Shown here piece by piece: positions 7,212-16,632 of a stretch of 64,000 nucleotides of DNA. Origin of the DNA: Lactobacillus jensenii DSM 20557 (GTDB taxonomy: Bacteria > Bacillota > Bacilli > Lactobacillales > Lactobacillaceae); NCBI RefSeq assembly GCF_001436455.1, contig NZ_AYYU01000005.1, positions 1 through 64,000 on the forward strand, written 5' to 3'. The notes under the pieces were generated by a model. It searched no databases and was not told where the DNA came from. It saw nothing but the letters and a program-made list of their open reading frames with translations. Each line of letters starts with the position of its first letter. Position 1 is the first letter of the stretch. The position numbers were made by a program, and so were the translations under genes.

Positions 7212-9539
7212 ATGGCAGAGAATAATCATCGTTCAGCAAGTAATACTGCACCTAAGAATTCTCGAATGGCCAACTTGCATCATGATAGTGGTCAACCCAA
7301 GAGACGCCTCTGGCTACAAATTCTTAAGTGGTTTTCAATTGGTATTTTGCTGATACTCGTTTCTGGCGTCGGTTTATTTGCTTATTACGCCAAAGACGCT
7401 CCATCAATTAGTCAAGATCAACTACAAAGTGGTGGTTCAAGTAGTTTCTATACTAGTGATGGTAAATTCCTTCTTTCATTAGGTTCAGAAAAAAGAACTT
7501 ATGTTAAGAATTCTGATATTCCTCAAACTTTGAAAGATGCAGTAGTATCTGTAGAAGATAAAAGATTTTATCAAGAAAATTTAGGGATTGACCCAATCAG
7601 AATTGTTGGTTCAATCGTCTCAAATGCCAAGTCAAGTGGTATTGCAGCTGGTGGTTCAAGTATCACCCAGCAATTAGTTAAGTTAACTGTTTTCTCTACC
7701 GCTGCTTCGCAAAGAACTCTAAAGAGAAAGGCTCAAGAAGCTTGGCTGGCAATTAGAGTTGAGCATGACTACACCAAAAATCAAATTTTGGAATACTACA
7801 TTAATAAGGTTTACATGAACTATGGTGTATATGGCATGGGAACAGCTGCCGATTACTACTACGGCAAGTCACTAAAAGATCTTGACTTAGCACAAACGGC
7901 ATTAATTGCTGGGATGCCTAATGCCCCAGTTGCTTATGATCCTTATACTTACCCAAAGGCAGCTAAATATCGTCGTGATATTGTTTTAAATGCAATGTAT
8001 GCTAATGGTAAGATCAGTAAGGCTCAATTAAAGGCAGCCAAGGCTGAATCAATTACACAAGGCCTTAAAACCCAACAAAATAGTTCAGAATCTTCAATTA
8101 GAAAGATTGATGATCCTTATATTAAGGAAGCAATTTCAGAAGTTAAATCCAAGGGTTATGATCCTTATAATGATAACTTAAAGATTACTTTGAACATCGA
8201 TCAAGATGCTCAAAACAAACTTTATGAACTTGCAAATGGTTCAAGTATTCCATTTTCATCAAGTAAAATGCAAGTTGGTGCAACCATCATTAATCCAAGC
8301 AACGGTCACGTTGTAGCAATAATTGGTGGACGTAATTTACCATCTGTTCAATTGGGACTTGACCGGGCAGTACAAACTGGCCGCTCAACTGGTTCATCTA
8401 TTAAACCAGTTTTAGATTATGCACCCGCAATTGAATATTTGAACTGGTCAACAGCACACTACCTTGAAGATACTAAATATGTATACCCTGGTACAAGCAT
8501 CCAGCTTTATGACTGGGATAACAAATATATGGGTAAAATGACGATGCGCTATGCCCTTGAACAATCAAGAAATGTTCCAGCTGTTAAAACCTTAGCTAAA
8601 GTAGGTATGAAGAAAGCTTCACTATTTGCTAAAAAGATGAACATTTCAGTTGGTTCAAATCAAGGTCTTTCAGTAGCCATCGGTGCAAATGCTTCTTCCC
8701 TTCAAATGGCTGGTGCATATGCCGCCTTTGCAAATGAAGGTGTTTACTACAAGCCACAATTTGTATCTCAAATTGAAACAGCTGACGGTGTGGTTCACTC
8801 CTACTCAGCAACTGGAACACGAGTTATGAAGAAATCAACTGCCTACATGATTACTGATATGCTTAAAGGTGTTCTAACTGAAGGTTCTGGTACTAATGCG
8901 AGAACTGGTCTTTATGAAGCTGGTAAAACTGGTACTGTTAAATATTCTGATGATGAATTAGTAAAATATCCTTCATACGCAAACACTCCAAAAGATGCAT
9001 GGTTCGTTGGTTATACTAAGAAATATTCAATTGGGATTTGGACCGGTTATGACAATTTAAGCGATGGTACAATTAGTGGTCAAGGCCAATATGCTTCCCA
9101 ATATCTTTATAAGTATATGATGAAGTACTTAATGAGTGATAAGGAAAACAGCAATTGGACTAAGCCAAGCAATGTTGTTAGAAAACGAATTGTTAAAGGT
9201 TCTGACCCACTTGAAGTTACTTCCTCAAAGAAAAATTCAACCTCTGAGTTGTTCCTACGTGGTCACACACCAGATGGCTCAAACGAGGATTCTGATGAAA
9301 GTTCTTCATCATCAAATTCTTCAAGTTCTTCTAAAGATAACGAAGTAGTAACTAATAAGAGCAGCAGTTCTTCAAGTTCTTCATCTAGTGAAGGACATGA
9401 AGATGGCTCAACTTCTAACTCAAGTAGTAGTCAATCAAGCAGTGGTGGCAGTCCTAACAACAATCAAGGAACAACTACTAATAATCAAACGAATAACAAC
9501 AATAATACTGGCCAAAACAATGGCGGCGGTAATAATTAA
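7212..9539 (+). CDS. ponA: Class A penicillin-binding protein 1A
   Basis: Bifunctional peptidoglycan synthase, 775 aa. After a cytoplasmic tail comes a membrane anchor (about 35-58). The GT51 glycosyltransferase domain has VEDKRFYQ, GGSSITQQLVK and the KAQEAWLA region. The transpeptidase domain has TGSSIKP (SxxK), EQSRN (SxN) and AGKTGT (KTG). The last ~110 residues are a low-complexity Ser/Asn/Gly tail outside the cell, rich in runs of Ser and of Asn. Translation is coupled to recU: the ATG directly follows the recU stop and its ribosome site (TAGGAGC) lies inside recU. Confidence 0.96.
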   Translation: MAENNHRSASNTAPKNSRMANLHHDSGQPKRRLWLQILKWFSIGILLILVSGVGLFAYYAKDAPSISQDQLQSGGSSSFYTSDGKFLLSLGSEKRTYVKNSDIPQTLKDAVVSVEDKRFYQENLGIDPIRIVGSIVSNAKSSGIAAGGSSITQQLVKLTVFSTAASQRTLKRKAQEAWLAIRVEHDYTKNQILEYYINKVYMNYGVYGMGTAADYYYGKSLKDLDLAQTALIAGMPNAPVAYDPYTYPKAAKYRRDIVLNAMYANGKISKAQLKAAKAESITQGLKTQQNSSESSIRKIDDPYIKEAISEVKSKGYDPYNDNLKITLNIDQDAQNKLYELANGSSIPFSSSKMQVGATIINPSNGHVVAIIGGRNLPSVQLGLDRAVQTGRSTGSSIKPVLDYAPAIEYLNWSTAHYLEDTKYVYPGTSIQLYDWDNKYMGKMTMRYALEQSRNVPAVKTLAKVGMKKASLFAKKMNISVGSNQGLSVAIGANASSLQMAGAYAAFANEGVYYKPQFVSQIETADGVVHSYSATGTRVMKKSTAYMITDMLKGVLTEGSGTNARTGLYEAGKTGTVKYSDDELVKYPSYANTPKDAWFVGYTKKYSIGIWTGYDNLSDGTISGQGQYASQYLYKYMMKYLMSDKENSNWTKPSNVVRKRIVKGSDPLEVTSSKKNSTSELFLRGHTPDGSNEDSDESSSSSNSSSSSKDNEVVTNKSSSSSSSSSSEGHEDGSTSNSSSSQSSSGGSPNNNQGTTTNNQTNNNNNTGQNNGGGNN

Positions 9540-9572
9540 GTCTTGATATTATTCATCATAATAAAAGACACT

Positions 9573-9618
9573 AAGGATTAATTCCGATATTGAATCGGAG
9601 TTAATCCTTTTTGTTTTG
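9573..9618 (+). terminator. Terminator of ponA
   Basis: Long stem AAGGATTAA-TTCCGA pairing with TCGGAG-TTAATCCTT around the loop TATTGAA, followed by TTTTTGTTTT, 34 bases after the ponA stop. Confidence 0.85.
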
Positions 9619-9680
9619 TCTTCATTCTTTCAACGTTATATATAGATATTAATTTTATCCTGTTTTGATAATTTAGACAT

Positions 9681-9715
9681 AAAAAAACCCGAAGTTCGTG
9701 TTAGAATTTCGAGGT
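9681..9715 (-). terminator. Terminator of the AAC(3)-like gene
   Basis: Imperfect stem ACC-CGAAGTTC / GAATTTCGAGGT, followed on the minus strand by seven T. It lies just beyond the stop at 9724. Confidence 0.6.
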
Positions 9716-9723
9716 TCATATTA

Positions 9724-10533
9724 TTATTTATTTTGTAAATCTTTTTTTCGATAATAAATTTGTGCGCTGTCAACTAATTGACGCATTTGAATAATTCGCA
9801 CAAAACCTTTATAAATTGGGATTTTAACGATTGCTTCTGGATAATGTTCTTCAAAATAAGTTCCAAATTCATTGAAGTCATCATATTTATCAAGCTCATC
9901 TACATTTTTAAAAGTTATCCATTCTCTCTCGCCTTTTTCGTTCTTAACAGGGGCAGTTTCTTCTAACAGTGGACGATCAATCGTAGAATCTGCCAAATGC
10001 AAAGCAGTACAACTTTCATAATCTGTACCCAGCATGATTACTTTGGCATCTAACTTGTACAAATCACCGAGTGGACTATCCCAATCAAAAGGCATGTCAT
10101 ATTTGCGATTGCGACAAATATGGTCTGCATCCCTGCCCCAAGCACACATCGAATATAAAGGATGATTAGTTCTCTTAACACCATCACTAGTTCTAAAGTA
10201 CTCCGGTGTTTTGCCAATATAATGAATTGGCGTTTCATTCTTATCAAATGGCACCATATTTTCCTTAATTATCATTTGTGCTTGTTCTGTAGCTGGTGGT
10301 TCTCCCCATTCAGCAGGATCACTCAAATCTGCAGTTTGGGCAGCCATCACAATATTTCCTTCAGAAAATATATCCTTCAGTGCCTTAACGATTGTTCGTT
10401 CACCACCTGGAATATATCCAAAAGCACTTAAAGATGTATGCACAATGCAACTATCAGTTTTTGCTACGTGTGGTATAAGCATATTTTTTATATCCTTCAT
10501 ACTGGTAACAGTATCAATAATTTTTTCAGTCAT
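9724..10533 (-). CDS. AAC(3)-family N-acetyltransferase (YokD-like)
   Basis: A 269-aa protein matching the aminoglycoside 3-N-acetyltransferase fold: VHTSLSAFGYIPGGERTIVKAL near the N-terminus (family: H.SLS..G...GG...V...L), then NIVMAAQT, the RTNHPLYSMCAWG block (family R..HP..S..A.G) and SPLGDLYKLDAKVIMLG. The family acetylates amino groups with acetyl-CoA; many chromosomal members do not confer resistance and have unknown natural substrates. It starts 13 bases after the nth stop, so it is probably the last gene of the dnaD-nth transcript. No mobile element flanks it. Confidence 0.85.
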   Translation of the reverse strand: MTEKIIDTVTSMKDIKNMLIPHVAKTDSCIVHTSLSAFGYIPGGERTIVKALKDIFSEGNIVMAAQTADLSDPAEWGEPPATEQAQMIIKENMVPFDKNETPIHYIGKTPEYFRTSDGVKRTNHPLYSMCAWGRDADHICRNRKYDMPFDWDSPLGDLYKLDAKVIMLGTDYESCTALHLADSTIDRPLLEETAPVKNEKGEREWITFKNVDELDKYDDFNEFGTYFEEHYPEAIVKIPIYKGFVRIIQMRQLVDSAQIYYRKKDLQNK

Positions 10534-10546
10534 ATTTTGCCTTTTA

Positions 10547-11191
10547 CTATTTCAAATAATTATAAGGATTAGGATCTTTTGCCCGTGCCGGCATTGTATA
10601 TCTACCAAAGAAAATCATTGCATGATGAGTTTTTATCCATTGCTCTTTAGGCAAAATTTCTTCTAACCTTTTTTCAATTTCATGTGGCTTAGCATTTTCA
10701 GGGACAATCTTGAATTTTTTAGATATCCGTGCAACATGAGTATCTACTGCAATTGCTGGCACCCCATATGCTTCAGCTAAAACGACGTTAGCCGTTTTTT
10801 CACCTACTCCAGGTAAAGTCATTAAAAGCTTTTTATCTTTAGGAACTTCCCCACCAAAATTCTCAACCAGCATTTGAGCCATTTCTTTTAGGTGTTTAGC
10901 CTTTGAACGAAATAGGCCGATTTTACTGATATCAGCTTCTAAATCTTTAATGTCAGCCTTGGCCATAGCCGCTGGCGTAGGATAATCGCTAAATAGTTTG
11001 GGAGTAACTCGATTTACCATCTTATCTGTTGTTTGCGCGCTAATTGCTACTGCGCAAACTAAATGAAAAACAGTATCCCAATTTAACTCACCCTTTGCGT
11101 CAGGATACATTGCTAAAATTTGATTTAGCACTTTTAATGCTTCTTCATCATTTAAAAGTTGTTCATTGTTATTTTTCACAGTCGTCATCAT
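10547..11191 (-). CDS. nth: Endonuclease III-like DNA glycosylase lacking the Fe-S cluster
   Basis: Base-excision repair glycosylase/AP lyase for oxidised pyrimidines, 214 aa. The helix-hairpin-helix LPGVGEKTANVV carries the catalytic Lys, and VDTHVARIS carries the catalytic Asp. The C-terminus is the oddity. E. coli Nth continues from GRYTC with three more cysteines holding a [4Fe-4S] cluster. Here it reads GRYTMPARAKDPNPYNYLK and stops, with no cysteine at all in that segment. The gene overlaps dnaD by 4 bases (ATGA), the usual dnaD-nth pair. Confidence 0.93.
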   Translation of the reverse strand: MMTTVKNNNEQLLNDEEALKVLNQILAMYPDAKGELNWDTVFHLVCAVAISAQTTDKMVNRVTPKLFSDYPTPAAMAKADIKDLEADISKIGLFRSKAKHLKEMAQMLVENFGGEVPKDKKLLMTLPGVGEKTANVVLAEAYGVPAIAVDTHVARISKKFKIVPENAKPHEIEKRLEEILPKEQWIKTHHAMIFFGRYTMPARAKDPNPYNYLK

Positions 11192-11823
11192 CTATCTCCC
11201 AAATATGTAGTTACATCATTAGGGGTTTTTAGGCCCATCTTCTGCCAGTTTAATAATATTCGATCAACATACTTAAAATTATATACTTGGCTTAAAATTG
11301 CTTCTCTAAGAGCTAATTTAATAACTTCTGGATCATAATGATCAACAGTTAGCCATGCAGAAATCTCTTCACGCTCAATTGGACTTAACAATCTTCCAAA
11401 TTCAATCTCGAATTGCCGTGCCAATTCATTAACTGGATTAGTAGAAGTATCAATTTCTTGCTTACCGCTATTCGTTTTTGTCTCAATATAGTGGTCTTGT
11501 AAATACTGATCTAATTTTATATAAAGTGGCTCAAGGCTGTACTCATTATTTATTAGGCCTTGTTCATCACGATTTTGGACTAACTCAAGATAATCATTTT
11601 CAAGCAAATTCTGCAAAAGAGTTGAAACTGCTCCTGGGGTCATATTGGTTCGGGCAGCAATTTCATTTTCACTTGGCAATAGATTTTTATCTTGAGCAAA
11701 GCTTTCTAGCTGAATTATGACTAAAAATGCACTATCTGATAAACCTAATTTTGAATATGATGCCAGCAACGCATTAGTTAAAGTTGTAAAGCCAAAAGAT
11801 CGATAATTAAAAAATGACTTCAT
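11188..11823 (-). CDS. dnaD: DNA replication initiation protein DnaD
   Basis: A 211-aa primosomal protein that helps load the replicative helicase at oriC and at restart sites. The N-terminal winged helix (about 1-105) includes PSENEIAARTNMTPGAVSTLL, and the C-terminal DDBH2 domain contains LLSPIEREEISAW and the final YVDRILLNW motif that binds DNA. It overlaps nth by 4 bases. The asnS terminator lies just upstream, so dnaD-nth either has its own promoter or relies on read-through. Confidence 0.93.
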   Translation of the reverse strand: MKSFFNYRSFGFTTLTNALLASYSKLGLSDSAFLVIIQLESFAQDKNLLPSENEIAARTNMTPGAVSTLLQNLLENDYLELVQNRDEQGLINNEYSLEPLYIKLDQYLQDHYIETKTNSGKQEIDTSTNPVNELARQFEIEFGRLLSPIEREEISAWLTVDHYDPEVIKLALREAILSQVYNFKYVDRILLNWQKMGLKTPNDVTTYLGDR

Positions 11824-11847
11824 TACATCCTACTTTCATAACTAGCT

Positions 11848-11880
11848 AAAAAAAGTTGAACTATTTAGTTCAACTTTTTT
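11848..11880 (-). terminator. Terminator of asnS
   Basis: Perfect stem AAAAAGTTGAACT/AGTTCAACTTTTT with loop ATTT, T-rich on the minus strand, 9 bases beyond the asnS stop. Confidence 0.85.
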
Positions 11881-11888
11881 ATGTAATA

Positions 11889-13187
11889 TTAAGGTTCCAT
11901 TCTGTTAATCATTCTTGGGAATGGAATTGCTTCACGTAAGTGGTCTAAGTGACAAATCCAAGTGATAGCTCTTTCAAAACCTAAACCAAATCCTGAGTGA
12001 GGAACACTACCATATCTACGTAAGTCTAAGTACCATTCGTAGTTTTCAAGGTTCAAACCAGCTTCTTCGATTTGAGCTTTAAGAACATCAAAGTTTTCTT
12101 CACGTTCACTACCACCAACAATTTCACCATAACCTTCAGGTGCAAGCATATCTGCACATAAGTATTCCTTAGGATTTTCAGGATCTTTCTTCATGTAGAA
12201 TGGCTTAATTGAAGTTGGGTAATTCATGATAAAGACCGGACGATCAAATTGTTCTGAAATGTAAGCTTCATCAGGTGCGCCAAAGTCATCGCCCCACTTG
12301 AAGTCACGACCAGCATCTTGCAACATCTTAACTGCATCATCATATTTAAGACGAGTATAGTTACCTTCTGCAGCTGGACGTAATTTTTCAACGTCACGGC
12401 CTAAAATGTTAAGTTCGTATTCGCAATTGTCAATTACACGCTTAACAAGGTATGAGATGTATCTTTCTTGAACATCTAAAGATTCATCTTGGTGAGTCCA
12501 AGCCATTTCTGGTTCAATCATCCAAAATTCAGTTAAGTGACGACGCGTCTTTGATTTTTCTGCTCTAAATGTTGGACCAAAAGTAAATACCTTACCGAAT
12601 GCTTCAGCACCAACTTCAGCATATAATTGACCTGATTGTGAAAGGTATGCATCATTGTCGAAGTATTCAATATGGAATAATTCAGTAGTTCCTTCTGGAG
12701 CTGAATTCATTAAAATAGGTGCATCAAACTTGATGAAACCTTCCTTTTTGAAGAAGTCATAGGTAGCGTTAATCATTTCGTTACGGATTTGCATAATTGC
12801 AAATGGGCGACGACTTCTTAACCATAAGTGACGGTGATCAAGTAAGAAATCAATTCCGTGTTCCTTGTTACCAATTGGGTAATCTTCAGTATTTGATACT
12901 AATTCAAGATCACTAATCTTGATTTCATAACCAAAGTGTGAACGTTCATCTTCATTAATCACACCGGTAATGTAAAAGCTTGCTTCTTGACGTAATGACT
13001 TAGCTAAATCAAATTTTTCTTCGCTAACGTCTTTCTTTAAAAGTACGCCTTGGAAAAATGCAGTACCATCACGTAATTGCAAGAACATAATTTTACCGCT
13101 TGAACGCTTGTCAGTAAGCCAAACATGCATTTTGACTTCTTTACCAACATATTCAGGCGCTTGTTTAATTGAAATTAAATCTGTCAT
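11889..13187 (-). CDS. asnS: Asparaginyl-tRNA synthetase
   Basis: Class IIb synthetase, 432 aa, charging tRNA-Asn. The N-terminal OB fold (about 15-105) binds the anticodon. Class II motif 2 is [25 protein letters not shown], and motif 3 is [27 protein letters not shown] near the C-terminus. The start ATG 13187 follows AAGGTGGGG. In contrast to glyQS and hisS-aspS, the 77-base upstream gap is too short for a T-box. It sits between ypmB and dnaD as in other Firmicutes. Confidence 0.97.
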   Translation of the reverse strand: MTDLISIKQAPEYVGKEVKMHVWLTDKRSSGKIMFLQLRDGTAFFQGVLLKKDVSEEKFDLAKSLRQEASFYITGVINEDERSHFGYEIKISDLELVSNTEDYPIGNKEHGIDFLLDHRHLWLRSRRPFAIMQIRNEMINATYDFFKKEGFIKFDAPILMNSAPEGTTELFHIEYFDNDAYLSQSGQLYAEVGAEAFGKVFTFGPTFRAEKSKTRRHLTEFWMIEPEMAWTHQDESLDVQERYISYLVKRVIDNCEYELNILGRDVEKLRPAAEGNYTRLKYDDAVKMLQDAGRDFKWGDDFGAPDEAYISEQFDRPVFIMNYPTSIKPFYMKKDPENPKEYLCADMLAPEGYGEIVGGSEREENFDVLKAQIEEAGLNLENYEWYLDLRRYGSVPHSGFGLGFERAITWICHLDHLREAIPFPRMINRMEP

Positions 13188-13264
13188 AAAATTAACCCCA
13201 CCTTAGAATTGTACTAAGTAAATCATACCAAAGCTTTAATGATTTATCTATATTATTAACAATA

Positions 13265-13756
13265 TTATACGTTATCGATAAAAGATAACTCTTTTCCTGT
13301 CCTAAATGAATAAATTGCATAGCCATATTTACCATTATACTTACGATATGCAATTTCCCAAACAGCTTCATTATTATACCAACCTAAATTTAGGCCATTT
13401 GCTTTCGTATCTGAATGTAACATACTAAATCTTTTAGTTACTTGGTTTGCGCTATAGCCTTTTTTAGCTAAAAGATAATGACCTTTATTTTGTTTGGTTA
13501 AATAAATATAATAAGCAGTCTTCCCTTTAGAGGTTTGACCTTTGACAGCGTAAGAATTCACACCACGATTTAAATGGTAGTAAGCTGTCACTTTTTTTAT
13601 CGCAGTATATCTAACTGCACGATTAGCTGCTTGAATTTTTCCAGCTGCTTGGCCATGTGCTGCTAATCCAAAAACTGTATAAAAACCAATTATCAAAACT
13701 ACTATTGCTGCTACGACTGCAAAAACATATTTCCAAATTCTATTTCCCAGATACAT
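13265..13756 (-). CDS. ypmB: YpmB-like DUF5590 membrane-anchored protein
   Basis: A 163-aa protein with one N-terminal membrane segment (about 10-33), then an extracellular PepSY-like domain with many Tyr and Lys. Position and architecture match B. subtilis YpmB, whose gene lies between dinG and the aspB-asnS-dnaD genes; its function is unknown. The start ATG 13756 overlaps the dinG end by 17 bases and has AAGGATA just upstream, so the overlap is probably real and translation coupled. Confidence 0.8.
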   Translation of the reverse strand: MYLGNRIWKYVFAVVAAIVVLIIGFYTVFGLAAHGQAAGKIQAANRAVRYTAIKKVTAYYHLNRGVNSYAVKGQTSKGKTAYYIYLTKQNKGHYLLAKKGYSANQVTKRFSMLHSDTKANGLNLGWYNNEAVWEIAYRKYNGKYGYAIYSFRTGKELSFIDNV

Positions 13757-16556
13757 TATCCTTATCGTATCCTTTTCTGATATTTTTTTCTAATTCATCT
13801 AAGTTGACTTGCACGGGGCGACCCGGCAAACTATCTAAAAATTCAGGACCATAATTACTTGTCCAAATTCTCTGATCTAGCAAAGCAAAAATCCCGCTAT
13901 CCTTTGGACTACGAATTAACCGTCCCATCCCCTGCTTCAAACGTAAAATTGCTCGTGGTAAACTATCTTCACTAAAAACATCGATTCCTTGTCTGCTTAA
14001 GTTAGTTTGTCTCAATTTAACTTCAACTTGATCTGGAGATTCAAATGGCAACTTCGTCGCAATTACCAAGTTAACCTTAGTCTGACCAAAGTCAACACCT
14101 TCCCAAAAACTGTTAGCCCCTAAAATGATTGCTCTTTTAGCCACATTAAATCGCTTAACAATCTTTTCATTTGAACCAGTCACACCTTGAGCCAATAACT
14201 CAAAATCTTTAAACTCAGGACGCGTAACAATAGCTGAATACACGTCTGCAATTGCTTCTAAGTTAGTAAATAAGACTAAGACCTTATCTTGTTTTTTAAT
14301 TGAATTTAGTAAAAGTGGTGCCACAAAATCTCTATACAAATCATCTGATGGATATAGGGGAGCTTTTGAATCCACTAATGATAACGCTAATACTTGCTGC
14401 TCCAACTTAAAATTATAGTTACTATAAAATTCGGCGCAATCAAGCTTAGTCAAACTTAGATTTTTCTTACTAAATGAAAAGTCGCCATTATTCGATAAAG
14501 TTGCAGAAATAAAGACAATCTTTTTAAAGCAAGCATAGATTTTTTCAAGCTCAAAGCGTGGATCAAGTAACATCCAATTCAAATTAGTAGCTAGTGGATC
14601 AGCTGGATTTGTTACATCAAGTACCAAGCCACAATTGCTAAACTGCTCATGATCATTTAGTAAATCACTCAATAAATAAGCCTGCTCAGAATAATAATCC
14701 AGTAAATCAACCTGCTCAGATAATTCATTTAATCTAGCTTCTTCTCTTGGTAAGAAGCTGTCACTAATTTGATATAAAATTCCGAGTAACTGATTAACAA
14801 TTGTCCGGATTTCTTCTATTTTATTCTGCAAGCTAGCTAATAATTGGAGAAATTTATCTAAATCGGTAAATGCTTCCGACTCAACTGCCACTTGGAGATG
14901 ACCGTTAGGAAGAATTTTTCGAGCAATGGCTGTATCTTTTTTATTGTACAAGTAAGTTTGTAAGTCATTTATTGCATGAATTACATCCCCAATCGTACTA
15001 TCTGCTTTATCAGCAAGATTAGCAATAACCGGGCTATTTTTATAATCTTGGGCAATATTATCTTCACCAAATAAAATAATATTTCTTAAATGACTAAGCA
15101 TCCCCCAAAAAGACTCAAATTGTAAGCTGTTATTTCTAGAATTCATAACAATATCACTAAAACGATGGGCTTCATCGACGATTAAATAAGGATTTTGCCC
15201 CCAAATTGAATCTTGATAGTGATTTGCTAAATAAGCTTGATTGGTAATTAAGATATCAGCTTGTTCTTGTCGATAACGTGCTAAATTCCAAAAATCGTAT
15301 GGTGAAAAAACAGTCCCTACCCGAGCATCTCCCGGATGTTGAACTTGTGCAAAATATGGTGCAGCAAAGTTCGTTGTATGCAACTCATCCAAATCACCTG
15401 TACTAGTTTCAGTTAGCCAGATTAAGATTTTCATTTTTAAAATTAAAGTTTCTTGATTTTCAGTTTTCTTCTTTAAGCTCTGTTCAAAGCCGTCTAAATC
15501 AAGATAGTGTCTAGATGCCTTAACAACTTGACTACTTAAATCTAACCCCGAAACTTGTAAAGCAAGTGGCAAGTCTTTTTCAATTAGTTGATTCTGTAAA
15601 ATCATAGTTGGTGTAGCAATTACTAACTTTTGGCCACGATAAAGATTATAAAGACAACTAAATAAATAACTAAAAGACTTTCCAGTCCCACTTGGCGCTT
15701 CAACTAAAATTGCTTTACGCTCATTATTGAAGAAGGCATGTAATTTGTTAATTAGATTAACTTGAGCTGGTCTAAATTCTAACTTTCCCTTGAATAGTTG
15801 CTTCTTATCTTCATCAGATTTAGGAAAAATCGCTTTTTTGGCATTATCTGAATGTAGTACTTGGTCTTGCTTTTTTAATACTAAGGAATGAACTTGCCGG
15901 TACTTTTTAGGCAAGGGTCTTTTCTCTTGTCTAGTAAATTCACTAATTTCTTTAAAAATAAACTGTGTATCTCGCAGCAAACCCTTACTTAAACTAGTTA
16001 AAGTATTCAAAGTCGACTGTGGTAAAGTTTCAAGTTTATCAAAAATCTTCAATAATAAACTCGCAGTCGCATAGGCATCAGAATCAGCTTGATGAGGATT
16101 AGTATGCTTTAAATTAAGAGAATGAGTTAAATCACTTAGCCGATATGAAGGCAATGTTGGAAAAGCTATTTTTGATAACTCAACTGTATCAATCGCCCGG
16201 TTATGGAGCTTAGGAAAGCTATTTGCGGCTAATTCCGCATTCAAAAACGGTAAATCAAAATTGATATTGTGTGCGACAAAAACTGTATCTTGCAAAATGT
16301 CTTCAATCTGAGCTGCATATTTTTTGAAAACTGGTTGATTGATAACATCAGTAGGTTTAATACCAGTCAGATTTTGGACAGCTTGTGGAATATCAGCTTC
16401 AGGGTTAATCAAGAATGAATAAGTCTTAATTATTTGCCGATTTTTAATAATCGCACAGCCAAATTGAATAATACGATCTTGACCACGTCTTGTTCCAGTT
16501 GTTTCTAAATCCACAACAGCAAAGACCTGATCAGAAAGTGCCTGATTCACCCACAT
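13740..16556 (-). CDS. dinG: DinG-family helicase with N-terminal DnaQ-like exonuclease
   Basis: A 938-aa two-part protein. Residues 1-170 form a DEDDh 3'-5' exonuclease (VDLETTG, AHNINFDLPFLN, HQADSDAYAT). The rest is an XPD/DinG-like superfamily 2 helicase with Walker A EAPSGTGKSF, DEAH box VDEAHRF, and the C-terminal QGMGRLIR. I do not see the four-cysteine cluster of E. coli DinG between the first helicase motifs. This agrees with other Firmicutes DinG proteins, in which the exonuclease dominates. Probable role in DNA repair; overlaps ypmB by 17 bases. Confidence 0.94.
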   Translation of the reverse strand: MWVNQALSDQVFAVVDLETTGTRRGQDRIIQFGCAIIKNRQIIKTYSFLINPEADIPQAVQNLTGIKPTDVINQPVFKKYAAQIEDILQDTVFVAHNINFDLPFLNAELAANSFPKLHNRAIDTVELSKIAFPTLPSYRLSDLTHSLNLKHTNPHQADSDAYATASLLLKIFDKLETLPQSTLNTLTSLSKGLLRDTQFIFKEISEFTRQEKRPLPKKYRQVHSLVLKKQDQVLHSDNAKKAIFPKSDEDKKQLFKGKLEFRPAQVNLINKLHAFFNNERKAILVEAPSGTGKSFSYLFSCLYNLYRGQKLVIATPTMILQNQLIEKDLPLALQVSGLDLSSQVVKASRHYLDLDGFEQSLKKKTENQETLILKMKILIWLTETSTGDLDELHTTNFAAPYFAQVQHPGDARVGTVFSPYDFWNLARYRQEQADILITNQAYLANHYQDSIWGQNPYLIVDEAHRFSDIVMNSRNNSLQFESFWGMLSHLRNIILFGEDNIAQDYKNSPVIANLADKADSTIGDVIHAINDLQTYLYNKKDTAIARKILPNGHLQVAVESEAFTDLDKFLQLLASLQNKIEEIRTIVNQLLGILYQISDSFLPREEARLNELSEQVDLLDYYSEQAYLLSDLLNDHEQFSNCGLVLDVTNPADPLATNLNWMLLDPRFELEKIYACFKKIVFISATLSNNGDFSFSKKNLSLTKLDCAEFYSNYNFKLEQQVLALSLVDSKAPLYPSDDLYRDFVAPLLLNSIKKQDKVLVLFTNLEAIADVYSAIVTRPEFKDFELLAQGVTGSNEKIVKRFNVAKRAIILGANSFWEGVDFGQTKVNLVIATKLPFESPDQVEVKLRQTNLSRQGIDVFSEDSLPRAILRLKQGMGRLIRSPKDSGIFALLDQRIWTSNYGPEFLDSLPGRPVQVNLDELEKNIRKGYDKDNVSGK

Positions 16557-16632
16557 CGACTCCTTTCATTAAATTTGATCAAAAATCTACTTACTTATCT
16601 TACCATTTATCGCTTTTAATACACCATTAAAT

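Noticed and set aside
8629-8820. Reading frame antisense to ponA
   Set aside because: It lies wholly inside the transpeptidase coding sequence, has no ribosome site, and its composition mirrors the real gene.
9724-10533. Acquired aminoglycoside resistance cassette
   Set aside because: No insertion sequence, integron site or composition shift around it; it sits in a housekeeping operon with its own terminator.
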